Position numbers and translations under genes: made by a program. A stretch of 12,336 nucleotides of DNA from Gemmatimonadota bacterium (GTDB lineage Bacteria > Gemmatimonadota > Gemmatimonadetes > Gemmatimonadales > GWC2-71-9): assembly GCA_003220975.1 (NCBI GenBank), contig QHTX01000118.1, positions 1 through 12,336 on the forward strand, given 5' to 3'. Position 1 is the first letter of the stretch; each line of letters begins with the position of its first letter. Under the pieces are notes generated by a model, which was given only the letters and a program-made list of their open reading frames with translations, was not told where the DNA came from and ran no database searches. This document shows positions 1 to 6,370 of this stretch, piece by piece.

Positions 1-785
1 TTGATGACGAGGGTCGTCATCGGCTCGGCGAGCCGGGCGGGCATGACACCGTACCCCAGTCGCCACCCCGTCATCGAGTACCCCTTCGAGAAGCCGTCCA
101 CGATCACCGTCCGCTCCGCCATCCCGGGGAGCGCGGCGATGCTGTCGCGGCTGCCGTCGTAGCGGATCTGCCCGTACACCTCGTCGGAGATGACCCACAG
201 GTCGTGCCGCCGAGCCAGCTCGGCGAGCCGCGCGAGATCCTGGGGCTCGGCCACGCCGCCGGTCGGGTTGTGCGGCAGGTTGAGGATCAGCAGGCGGGTG
301 CGCGGCGTGATCCGCTCCGCGATCGCCTCGACGCGCGGCGCGAAGGCGCGTGTCTCGTCGAGCGGGTAGTAGACCGGCCGCCCGCCCGCGAACCGCGCCA
401 CCGACTCGTAGATCGGGAAGCCCGGATCGGGCGTGAGCACCTCGTCCCCCCGCTCGATCAGCGCGAGCGCCGCGCAGAACAGCATCGGCTTCGCACCCGG
501 GGTGACGATCACGTTCTCGGGTCCTGCGCGTACCCCGCGCGCCGCGAGCGATCGCGCGATCGCGTCGCGCAGCTCGGGCACCCCGGCGGCGAGCGCGTAC
601 CGGGTGAGCCCATCGCGCAGCGCCCGCACCCCGGCCTCCACCACGTGCGGCGGGGTCGGCATGTCGGGCTCGCCGATCTCGAGATGCACGACCTTGTGCC
701 CCGCCGCTTCGAGCCGTCTGGCGGCGGCGAGCACCAGGTAGGCCTGCTCCGTACCGAGCGTGTCGAGTCGTCCGGCCCAGTGCAT
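1..785 (-). CDS. Class I/II pyridoxal-phosphate aminotransferase, C-terminus beyond the window
   Basis: Transfers an amino group between an amino acid and a 2-oxo acid using PLP in the cytoplasm; the substrate cannot be told from sequence. The visible 261 residues hold the fold type I hallmarks: an N-terminal GEPD substrate-loop motif (38-41), NLPHNPTGG around Asn173, SDEVYG with PLP-binding Asp201 and Tyr204, and the DGFSKGYSMTGWRLGY block with Schiff-base Lys234 and Arg242. Family members are about 370-400 residues, so roughly the last third is missing at the left edge. The ATG at 785 follows AGGA with 6-nt spacing, and the protein begins MHWAGRLDTLGTEQAY, a usual N-terminus for the family. 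It lies 109 bp downstream of efp on the same strand. The family call is firm; aspartate aminotransferase-like is the likeliest subtype but is inferred. Confidence 0.93.
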   Translation of the reverse strand, partial: MHWAGRLDTLGTEQAYLVLAAARRLEAAGHKVVHLEIGEPDMPTPPHVVEAGVRALRDGLTRYALAAGVPELRDAIARSLAARGVRAGPENVIVTPGAKPMLFCAALALIERGDEVLTPDPGFPIYESVARFAGGRPVYYPLDETRAFAPRVEAIAERITPRTRLLILNLPHNPTGGVAEPQDLARLAELARRHDLWVISDEVYGQIRYDGSRDSIAALPGMAERTVIVDGFSKGYSMTGWRLGYGVMPARLAEPMTTLVI

Positions 786-810
786 AGACGATCCTGTCGG
801 GGACAAACGA

Positions 811-833
811 ACCCCGGAGCGACGCCCCGGGGT
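811..833 (-). terminator. Weak hairpin terminator candidate after efp
   Basis: A 7-bp perfect stem (ACCCCGG/CCGGGGT) with a 9-nt loop lies between the efp stop and the aminotransferase start. Read on the minus strand it is followed by TCGTTTGTC, a poor U-tract. The adjacent GGGG at 799-802 could pair alternatively with the CCCC at 812-815, so two mutually exclusive structures are possible. It may partly separate efp from the aminotransferase. Confidence 0.35.
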
Positions 834-894
834 CGGATGTGGCAAATCTACGTGGGTGGGCGCCCCTGTGAGCTACCCGAATGGGGGGCGGGGG

Positions 895-1452
895 CTACTT
901 GGCGCGCTCCAGGTACACGCCCTCGCGCGGGTCCACCCGCACCTTTTCGCCCTCACTGATGAAGTCTGGCACCTGGACGGTCACGCCGTTCGAGAGCTTC
1001 GCGGGCTTGGTGCTCGCGGTCTTGGTGGCGCTCCGCATCACAGGCGAGGTCTCCACGACCGTCAGCTCGACCACCGACGGCAGCTCGATGCCCACGGGGC
1101 GACCGTTCAGCCACTCGACCTGGATGTGCATCTCGGGCTGCAGCCAGTCGGCGTGATCCCCCACGGCTTCGTTGTCCAGCGTATACTGCTCGTAGGTGTT
1201 GGTGTCCATCACGTGCACGCCGCCCTGATCCCGGTACAGGACCTGAAACTCCTTGGTCTCGAGCGGCGCCTCGTCCACGAAGTCGGTGGCCGCGAGCCGC
1301 GTATCGAACGTGTTACCGGTGACGAGATTGCGCAGCCGCACCTGGACGAACGCGCGCAGGTTACCGGGGGTGCGGTGCGTGAACTCCATGACGCGGGAAG
1401 GCTGGCCGTCGAGCAGGATGACGTGGCCGCGCCGGATGTCGGTGGCTTTCAT
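895..1452 (-). CDS. efp: Elongation factor P
   Basis: EF-P binds between the ribosomal P and E sites and speeds peptide-bond formation at consecutive prolines. The 185 residues match the usual length. An N-terminal KOW-like domain (about 1-62) is followed by two OB-fold domains. The C-terminal EF-P signature region runs from LSNGVTVQVP to the end, and family blocks such as MDTNTYEQY and LPSVVELTVVET are recognisable. The loop tip that reaches the P-site tRNA reads TPGNLRAF, so Asn31 occupies the place of E. coli Lys34 (the lysylated residue), with Arg33 two positions on. Neither the lysylation nor the rhamnosylation residue is at the canonical place. The ATG at 1452 lacks a clear Shine-Dalgarno. 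The gene lies 54 bp after the LMF gene on the same strand, and that gene carries a long proline run. Confidence 0.95.
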   Translation of the reverse strand: MKATDIRRGHVILLDGQPSRVMEFTHRTPGNLRAFVQVRLRNLVTGNTFDTRLAATDFVDEAPLETKEFQVLYRDQGGVHVMDTNTYEQYTLDNEAVGDHADWLQPEMHIQVEWLNGRPVGIELPSVVELTVVETSPVMRSATKTASTKPAKLSNGVTVQVPDFISEGEKVRVDPREGVYLERAK

Positions 1453-1455
1453 CTT

Positions 1456-1461
1456 ATTATA
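1456..1461 (-). promoter_or_regulatory. Perfect -10-like hexamer just before efp
   Basis: TATAAT occurs on the minus strand only 3 nt before the efp ATG. That is closer than the 6-7 nt expected for a leaderless promoter, and the -35 position 17 nt upstream is poor (TTCCGG). It may be an efp promoter with a slightly different start point, or a chance AT-rich start context. Confidence 0.25.
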
Positions 1462-1506
1462 GACCGCCCTTCAAGAGGCCGGAACATAAGCCGATTGAGC
1501 GCGGAA

Positions 1507-3051
1507 TCAACGGGGTGGCACCAGGTCGGCAAGCGACAGCGGCCGCGTGAGGTACCCCGCGAAGACCCGGTCCCACCACGCCCCCGTGCGGGCCCGCTCG
1601 GCCGGCGTGCTGAAGCGGTAACGGTAGTACGCGAGCCGGACGTACCGGGGCGGCCCCTCCGGGAAGGGATTCTCCGCGAGCAGCGACACGACCTCCGGAC
1701 TCCCCTGCAGCAGGCGGGCGACGAAGGGGAGCAGCCAGCCCCGTGCGCCGTCCGGGTCGAGCGCGGCGAACCACATCTGCCAGTCGAGCCGCGGCTGATG
1801 CGGCGCCACGAACCGTGGCCGGCGGGTCACGTCGCCGGGCTTCCAGCGGAAGCGGTACTCGCGCCACGCCATGGTGTCACGGCTGCCCTCGACCACGATC
1901 TCGGGCCGCTCGGTGGTCATGACGCGGAACAGACCGTAGCCGTTGATCGAGCGGAACGGCGCCACGGCGTCGAGCAACGGGTTCTCGAACGGCGCCCGCC
2001 CCCGGGCGCCTGGCAGGGTCTGCACGATCTCGCGTACGAACGCGAGCAGCGAGAGCACGGCCACGACGGGCACCAGGACGCGGACCGCGCGTCGCTTCCA
2101 CACCGGCTCGGGCTCGCCCACCTCGAGCCGGAGCGGCAGCACGCGGCCGAGCGTCGCGTCGTCGACGAGCGGCACGCACAGCACGAGCGCGAGCGCGTTG
2201 AAGAACCCGTAGTTGCCTGTGACGGCAATGCCGAGCTGCCCGAGCACGAGCAAGCCGCAGGCCGCGAGCCGCAGCCGGGCGAGCCGCTCGGGGACGAAGA
2301 TGAGCCACGGCGCGCCCAGCTCCGCCACGAGAACGAGAAGCAGCATGCCGCGGTGCGTCCATTCCGGGAGCCAGTGGGCGTACCACGCCGTCCACGGCGG
2401 CAGGGGCTGGGTCCAGAAGTGGTAATCGAGGGCGGTGAGGTCGCGCCACGTCGGGTCGCCGCTCGCGAGCTTGGTGATTCCGGAGAGGAACATCAGGCGG
2501 AACAGCAGCCACAACACGACCCAGCGCATCGGCTCGGACGGAGCCCGCTCGCGGCGCCGGCTCGGCACGAGATCGGTGGGCGCATAGAACACCGCGAGCA
2601 GGCCCGCCTCGAGCAGCAGGGCGTCCCATTGGAACCAGAGGAACGTCTGCCCCACGACGCTCGTCGACAGATAGAGCAGCCACAGCAGCGCGAGCGCCGG
2701 TGCCTGGGCGACGCCGGCCACGACGAGGAGCGCCAACACTGCGCCGCCCCAGCACAGCGCCCGCAGCATGCCGTCCCCCCCTCCGACGAGCCAGCACAGC
2801 GTGGGGAACAGCCGGTAGGCGGCGCCGCCGTACAAGGCGTGTGCCCGCTCGAGGAAGGTCCGGGCCGGAAGGATGCCGTGCTCGCCCACGAGACCGGTGA
2901 TCTGCAGCGCGAGCGACACGAACGCGATGAGGTAGACGACGCCCAACAGCCGGAGGAACAGCCAGCGCGACAGCAGGTAGGTCGGGCGGGGGGACGGGGG
3001 CGGGGGCGGGGGCGGGGGCAGGTCCGTGGCCCGGGGTTCGGTGATGCCCAT
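1507..3051 (-). CDS. Lipase maturation factor family polytopic membrane protein
   Basis: Homologue of vertebrate LMF1/LMF2, ER membrane proteins that help lipases fold; the bacterial role is unknown. The 514 residues show the family pattern: a first hydrophobic segment after Tyr24 (LLSRWLFLRLLGVVYLIAF), several more membrane segments, and the blocks FLWFQWDALLLEAG, RLMFLSGITKL, LTALDYHFWTQPLPPW, TGNYGFFN and INGYGLFRVMTTERPEIV. A soluble C-terminal part carries EYRFRWKPGD and PHQPRLDWQMWF. The N-terminus holds eight prolines (residues 12-19) encoded by four CCCCCG units. The ATG at 3051 has only a G-rich stretch upstream as a possible ribosome site. It probably shares a transcript with efp, 54 bp downstream. 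Family assignment is secure; function is not established. Confidence 0.93.
   Translation of the reverse strand: MGITEPRATDLPPPPPPPPSPRPTYLLSRWLFLRLLGVVYLIAFVSLALQITGLVGEHGILPARTFLERAHALYGGAAYRLFPTLCWLVGGGDGMLRALCWGGAVLALLVVAGVAQAPALALLWLLYLSTSVVGQTFLWFQWDALLLEAGLLAVFYAPTDLVPSRRRERAPSEPMRWVVLWLLFRLMFLSGITKLASGDPTWRDLTALDYHFWTQPLPPWTAWYAHWLPEWTHRGMLLLVLVAELGAPWLIFVPERLARLRLAACGLLVLGQLGIAVTGNYGFFNALALVLCVPLVDDATLGRVLPLRLEVGEPEPVWKRRAVRVLVPVVAVLSLLAFVREIVQTLPGARGRAPFENPLLDAVAPFRSINGYGLFRVMTTERPEIVVEGSRDTMAWREYRFRWKPGDVTRRPRFVAPHQPRLDWQMWFAALDPDGARGWLLPFVARLLQGSPEVVSLLAENPFPEGPPRYVRLAYYRYRFSTPAERARTGAWWDRVFAGYLTRPLSLADLVPPR
2988..3018. repeat. G6 run plus four CGGGGG hexamers (quadruplex-forming, encodes polyproline)
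   Basis: The plus strand shows a run of six G (2988-2993) and four tandem CGGGGG units (2995-3018). On the coding strand these are CCCCCG units, each encoding Pro-Pro, giving eight prolines in the LMF protein. The plus strand, the transcription template for that gene, has five G-runs with loops of 1-2 nt and meets the G-quadruplex pattern. Unit gain or loss would keep frame and change proline number by two. Confidence 0.85.
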
Positions 3052-3210
3052 CGTGGCCCCCCAAGATGGGGGCGGCTAGCATTGATGGGAACACGTGTCC
3101 CGTCGTGAACCGCGCCGCGCCCTGCGGGGTAGCACCCTCCGTCGTACGCCGCTGCCACCCGGCAGCCGCGTGAGCCGCGTCACACAAGTCTCGGTAGGAG
3201 GTGTCCAGAT
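3052..3210. promoter_or_regulatory. Divergent intergenic region between the LMF and lipoprotein genes
   Basis: This 159-bp gap separates divergent genes and should hold both promoters. Visible elements are a G/C hairpin (CCCCC...GGGGG around AAGAT, 3057-3072), a TAGCAT hexamer at 3077-3082 that could be a plus-strand -10 but has no good -35, and an 8-bp palindrome ACACGTGT at 3091-3098 flanked by GGGA and CCC. A strong Shine-Dalgarno (AGGAGG, 9 nt before the ATG) precedes the lipoprotein gene. No promoter can be assigned confidently. Confidence 0.4.
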
Positions 3211-4086
3211 ATGGTTCCCACCAGCCGTCCCGCGGTGAGGGTGGCATGGCTGCCGCTCGCCCTGCTGGTCGCCGCCGGATGCAAGCAGGGTCCCACGCCG
3301 GAGGTGCAGGCACGGATGGACAGCCTGTCGCAGGCGTCCAATGACCGCGACCGTCTGATGCAGGAGGTCGCGGAGAACACCCGCCTCGTGAGCGAGATCA
3401 GCCGGGAGCTCGCGAAGGCGAGCGTCCCCGCGAAGGCGCTCAAGATCACGGCCGAGTCGCCGCTCCGGGCGTCGCGCGACACGCTGATCCAGAAGATCCG
3501 CTACGTCACCACCCGCATGCGTGAGATCGAGCCCCGGCTCAAGGACAGCGAGCAGCGCATCCGGCAGCTCACGACCCTCTCCGACAGCCTGCGGGACCAG
3601 CTGGCCGCCACGATGCAAAACCTGCAGGGCGTGATCGACAACCAGAAGGAGACGATCGAAGCACTCACGAACCAGGTGGACCAGCTCTCGACCCAGCTCG
3701 CGGCGCTGAAGGACACGATCGAGACCATGGCCACCGAGGCCAACACGGTCTACTATGTGATCGGGACGAAGGACGAGCTCGAGCAGAAGGGGATCGTGCG
3801 GGAGATCGGCGGGGCGCGCTTCCTGTTCGTCCTGTGGAAGTCCGGGAAGTCGCTCGTCCCGGCGCGGACCCTCGACCCGAGCGAGTTCACGGTAGCCGAT
3901 CGGCGCCACTTGAGCGAGCTGCCGCTTCCCGCCGACAACAGGGAGTACCGGATCGTGTCGCGGCAGGACGTGACCGCGCTCGATACGCCGCTGTCCGACG
4001 ATGGCACGATCACCGGCAAGGTACGGATCGCGGACTCCGCGAGATTCTGGGCGGCCTCGAAGTACCTGATCATCGTGGAGGGGTGA
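3211..4086 (+). CDS. Coiled-coil lipoprotein with conserved C-terminal domain
   Basis: A 291-residue exported protein. A hydrophobic signal segment (about 11-23) ends in VAAGC, a lipobox-like site with Cys24 as the probable lipidated residue. Residues about 30-185 are rich in heptad-like leucines, glutamines and charges (for example LKDSEQRIRQLTTLSDSLRDQ and the stretch around 140-175), predicting a long coiled coil. The C-terminal part begins NTVYYVIGTKDELEQKGI, followed by strand-like segments (FTVADRRHLSELPL, EYRIVSRQDVTAL). From memory this resembles Bacteroidota proteins annotated as Cbp1-like adhesins, but that name should not be read as a function. The start is supported by AGGAGG 9 nt upstream. 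It may link the outer membrane to periplasmic structures; this is inference only. Confidence 0.85.
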   Translation: MVPTSRPAVRVAWLPLALLVAAGCKQGPTPEVQARMDSLSQASNDRDRLMQEVAENTRLVSEISRELAKASVPAKALKITAESPLRASRDTLIQKIRYVTTRMREIEPRLKDSEQRIRQLTTLSDSLRDQLAATMQNLQGVIDNQKETIEALTNQVDQLSTQLAALKDTIETMATEANTVYYVIGTKDELEQKGIVREIGGARFLFVLWKSGKSLVPARTLDPSEFTVADRRHLSELPLPADNREYRIVSRQDVTALDTPLSDDGTITGKVRIADSARFWAASKYLIIVEG

Positions 4087-4089
4087 GGC

Positions 4090-4119
4090 TTGACCGTGCC
4101 GGGGGTGGACACTTAGCGT
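4090..4119 (+). promoter_or_regulatory. Probable leaderless promoter of ppa
   Basis: TTGACC (4090-4095), an 18-nt spacer and TAGCGT (4114-4119) are followed by exactly 6 nt and then the GTG start codon of the pyrophosphatase. Transcription would begin at or next to the start codon, which explains the weak Shine-Dalgarno. The -35 begins 4 nt after the lipoprotein stop codon. Confidence 0.65.
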
Positions 4120-4125
4120 CACGAG

Positions 4126-4686
4126 GTGATCCACCCCTGGCACGATCTCCCAGCGGGGAAACACCCGCCCGACGAGATCACCGCGATCATCGAGATCCCG
4201 GGCGGTAGTCGCAACAAGTACGAGCTTGACAAGGAGTCGGGGCTGTTCCGGCTGGACCGCGTGCTGTACTCCGCGGTCCACTATCCGGGGGACTACGGGT
4301 TCGTCCCGCGCACGCTGTCCGAAGACGGCGATCCGTGCGACGTGCTCGTGCTGATCCGGGAGCCGACCTTCGTGGGGTGCGAGATCAACGTGCGCCCGAT
4401 CGGCCTGCTCAAGATGCTCGACCGCGGCGACCCGGACGCCAAGATCGTCGCGGTGCCGGCGCACGATCCCTTTCAAAACGAGTTCTTCGACATCGCCGAT
4501 CTGCCGCAGCATTCGCTCAGGGAGATCGAGCACTTCTTCCAGATCTACAAGGATCTCGAGGGGAAGCGCGTGGTCACAGTGGGATGGGAGAAGAGCGACG
4601 CAGCGATGCGGGAAGTGATGCAGTCGATCGAGCGTTACCGCGAGCGGTACGGCGCTCGGGGGACTGCGAGGTTGACGGCCTCGTAA
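4126..4686 (+). CDS. ppa: Inorganic pyrophosphatase, family I
   Basis: Hydrolyses pyrophosphate to two phosphates with Mg2+, pulling biosynthetic reactions forward; cytoplasmic. The 186 residues match the family length. Visible motifs: EIPGGSRNKYELDK (23-36) with substrate-contacting Lys31 and Glu33, HYPGDYGFVP (52-61), and the metal-binding signature DGDPCD with Asp67, Asp69 and Asp72. Cys71 replaces the more usual hydrophobic residue. VPAHDP and HFFQIYKDLEGK follow as in homologues. The GTG at 4126 is chosen because it gives the common IHPWHDLP N-terminus and sits 6 nt after a -10 element. The gene follows the lipoprotein gene by 39 bp but has its own promoter, so the two are probably not strictly co-regulated. 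Confidence 0.97.
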   Translation: MIHPWHDLPAGKHPPDEITAIIEIPGGSRNKYELDKESGLFRLDRVLYSAVHYPGDYGFVPRTLSEDGDPCDVLVLIREPTFVGCEINVRPIGLLKMLDRGDPDAKIVAVPAHDPFQNEFFDIADLPQHSLREIEHFFQIYKDLEGKRVVTVGWEKSDAAMREVMQSIERYRERYGARGTARLTAS

Positions 4687-4734
4687 ACGGGGATCCGGCG
4701 GCTCCGAGCCCGGGCAACCGGATCTGTGGCTGTT

Positions 4735-4754
4735 CGACCACATTTTCGTGGTCG
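4735..4754 (+). terminator. Hairpin downstream of ppa
   Basis: CGACCAC, loop ATTTTC, GTGGTCG: a 7-bp perfect stem starting 48 bp after the ppa stop, followed by TCTCTAA, a weak U-tract. A second inverted repeat (GATCCGG/CCGGATC, 4692-4724, 19-nt loop) lies just upstream. Together they probably end the ppa transcript. Confidence 0.5.
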
Positions 4755-4846
4755 TCTCTAAGTGACCGCAGTCACGTGCTCACCGCGACGCGACGGTGGC
4801 GTCGGGGCGCGAGACTTGCTACAGCGACCCATTCTGAGGAGGGCTC

Positions 4847-5266
4847 ATGCACGCAATGATCCGACGGTACCGAGTGCGGCTCGGAACGGTCGAGCAGGCA
4901 GCCCGCCATGCGGAACGGGGCTTCCTGCCGCTGCTCCGCCAGATCCCGGGGTTCGTGTCCTGCCAGCTGGTGGATGCCGGGAACGACATCCTCACCTGCA
5001 TGGCGCTGTTCGAGACGCCAGACGGCACCGCGGACGCGGTGCGCGCGTCGCGGGAGTGGTTCCGCGACGAGTGGTCGTCGTTTCGCCCCGTGCCACCCGA
5101 GGTCGTGGTGGGAGAGGTCCTGGCGCACGCCACGAGCGACCGGCGCCGGCTGCCGGACCGGCGGCGGGTGGTAGGATCGATCGGCCCGGAGGCCTGGAAG
5201 GGCGAGGAGCGCCGGGCCGGCGCGGAGCGGCGCGCCGAAGCCGTGAGCTGGGCGGCGGTGGGCTAG
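4847..5266 (+). CDS. ABM-like dimeric alpha/beta-barrel protein with basic C-terminal tail
   Basis: Residues 1-92 look like an antibiotic-biosynthesis-monooxygenase-type domain: MIRRYRVRLGTVEQA (strand), GFLPLLRQIPGFVSCQL (helix, then strand), NDILTCMALFETPDGTADAV and WFRDEW, ending in a final strand. Members include heme-degrading and quinone monooxygenases but also many proteins of unknown role, and no catalytic residue can be assigned here. Residues 99-131 form an arginine-rich tail with RRRLPDRRR and EERRAGAERRAE, which could bind nucleic acid, lipid or a partner. The ATG at 4847 is supported by GAGGAGG with 4-nt spacing. The stop lies 31 bp before the proposed proline dehydrogenase start, separated by a C-rich tract, so the two may be translationally coupled. 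Confidence 0.82.
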   Translation: MHAMIRRYRVRLGTVEQAARHAERGFLPLLRQIPGFVSCQLVDAGNDILTCMALFETPDGTADAVRASREWFRDEWSSFRPVPPEVVVGEVLAHATSDRRRLPDRRRVVGSIGPEAWKGEERRAGAERRAEAVSWAAVG

Positions 5267-5268
5267 AG

Positions 5269-5293
5269 CCCCCCCCTCCCCCTCCCCCCTCCC
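5269..5293. repeat. Pyrimidine tract C8-T-C5-T-C6-T-C3 (quadruplex motif on minus strand)
   Basis: A 25-nt run containing only C and three single T residues fills the gap between two genes. The minus strand, the template for both, therefore has four G-runs with 1-nt loops, an ideal pattern for a parallel G-quadruplex. The plus strand could form an i-motif. The tract sits where a ribosome site for proline dehydrogenase would be expected. Confidence 0.85.
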
Positions 5294-5297
5294 GCGC

Positions 5298-6221
5298 CTG
5301 GCTCTCGCCCGCCGGCTGCTGCTCTCCGCCTCGCGCAGCGCCTGGCTCGCGCGCCAGCTCTCCGAGCGGGCCTTCTTCCGCCGCGCCGTGCGCCGCTTCC
5401 TGCCGGGCGAGGAGCTCGGCGCCGCGCTCGACGCCGCAGCCGGGTTCGCCCGCGACGGCATCGGGAGCGTGCTCACCGAGCTCGGCGAGCAGGTGACGAC
5501 CCGCGCCGAGGGGTCCCGAGTCCGCGACCACTACCTGCAGGTGCTCGACCGCGTGCGGCAGCGCGGGCTCCCCGCCCAGATTTCCGTCAAGCTCACGCAC
5601 CTGGGCCTCGACGTGGACCGCGCGGCGTGTCTCGAGAACGTGCGCGCGCTCGCCGCCCGCGCGGCCGACGCAGCCTCGTTTCTCTGGATCGACATGGAAG
5701 AATCCCGCTACGTGGACGTCACGCTCGAGCTGTTCCGCCGGGCGCGGGCGGCGCACGCCGGCGTCGGCGTGTGCCTCCAAGCGTACCTGCGTCGCACGTC
5801 CGCCGATCTCGAGGGGCTGCTGCCGCTCGCTCCCGCCATCCGGCTGGTGAAGGGCGCGTACAATGAGCCGCCCGACGTGGCATTCCCGAAGAAACGAGAC
5901 GTGGACGAGCGCTACTTCACGCTCGCCGGGCGCCTGCTCGAGCACGCCGCCCGAGGCCAGGCGCGGCCGGTGTTCGGGACGCACGACCTCCGCCTGATCG
6001 AGCGGCTGCGCCAGCGCGCGGCCGCCCTCGGCGCCGCGCCCGGCAGCTACGAGGTGCACATGCTGTACGGCATCCGCGCCGCCGAGCAGCGGGCGCTGGC
6101 GCGCGACGGCGTGCCGGTGCGCGTGCTCATCAGCTACGGGACCCACTGGTTTCCCTGGTACATGCGGCGGCTCGCCGAGCGGCCCGCGAACGTGTGGTTC
6201 GTGATCAGGAATCTCGTCTAG
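5298..6221 (+). CDS. Monofunctional proline dehydrogenase, probable CTG start
   Basis: FAD-dependent oxidation of proline to pyrroline-5-carboxylate, the first step of proline catabolism, feeding electrons to quinone. The beta/alpha barrel motifs are all present: ISVKLTHLGLD (Lys98), FLWIDMEES (Asp132), GVCLQAYLRRT (Gln161), IRLVKGAYNEP, FGTHD and the proline-binding ending YGTHWFPWYMRRLAERP with paired Arg290-291. From 5298 the protein is 307 residues, about the length recalled for the Thermus enzyme, whose Lys99 and Asp133 align within one position. The first ATG/GTG/TTG in frame is GTG 5388, but 5298-5387 encodes family-like helix (RRLLLSASRSAWLARQLSER), so CTG 5298 is preferred. There is no Shine-Dalgarno; coupling to the upstream gene is possible. 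P5C dehydrogenase is not in the window. Confidence 0.93.
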   Translation: MALARRLLLSASRSAWLARQLSERAFFRRAVRRFLPGEELGAALDAAAGFARDGIGSVLTELGEQVTTRAEGSRVRDHYLQVLDRVRQRGLPAQISVKLTHLGLDVDRAACLENVRALAARAADAASFLWIDMEESRYVDVTLELFRRARAAHAGVGVCLQAYLRRTSADLEGLLPLAPAIRLVKGAYNEPPDVAFPKKRDVDERYFTLAGRLLEHAARGQARPVFGTHDLRLIERLRQRAAALGAAPGSYEVHMLYGIRAAEQRALARDGVPVRVLISYGTHWFPWYMRRLAERPANVWFVIRNLV

Positions 6222-6229
6222 CCCTTTTC

Positions 6230-6311
6230 CCCGGGCTGAGAGCCCGGGCTCGGCGTCAGCGTGCGCCCTATACGGGCGCACCCGCGGCCGAGCGCGCCCT
6301 ATCAGGGCGCG
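6230..6311. repeat. Three perfect 8-bp hairpins with evenly spaced centres
   Basis: Hairpin 1: CCCGGGCT-GAG-AGCCCGGG (6230-6248). Hairpin 2: GTGCGCCC-TATAC-GGGCGCAC (6261-6281). Hairpin 3: CGCGCCCT-ATC-AGGGCGCG (6293-6311). The spacers are 12 and 11 nt, so the centres (about 6239, 6271, 6302) are 32 and 31 bp apart, close to three helical turns. Hairpins 2 and 3 share a GCGCCCTAT core. The array lies between the proline dehydrogenase stop and the next start. No U-tract follows, so a simple intrinsic terminator is not the obvious explanation. Confidence 0.8.
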
Positions 6312-6370
6312 TTACGTGGGAACATCCCGTCTTGAGTCTCCTAACTCATCCCGCCAGCTTTACCGGAGCG

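Noticed and set aside
3057..3072. A G/C hairpin as a terminator or riboswitch in the divergent region
   Set aside because: The stem is a simple C-run/G-run pair without a U-tract on either strand and lies in the LMF leader.
760..3108. A 782-codon open frame on the plus strand
   Set aside because: It is antisense to efp and the LMF gene, both certain. Its product is low-complexity His/Arg/Glu/Pro sequence typical of an antisense frame in GC-rich DNA.
3076..4743. A 555-codon open frame on the minus strand
   Set aside because: Antisense to the lipoprotein and pyrophosphatase genes; composition is that of a shadow frame (RDR, HVR, LER repeats).
4992..6281. A 429-codon minus-strand frame
   Set aside because: Antisense to proline dehydrogenase, whose motifs are unambiguous; the glycine and proline stretch is just the C-rich tract read backwards.
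6194..6370. An N-terminal extension of the PLP enzyme from GTG 6194
   Set aside because: It would overlap the end of proline dehydrogenase and run through the three hairpins; the encoded residues are not family-like, while the ATG at 6371 gives a normal N-terminus.
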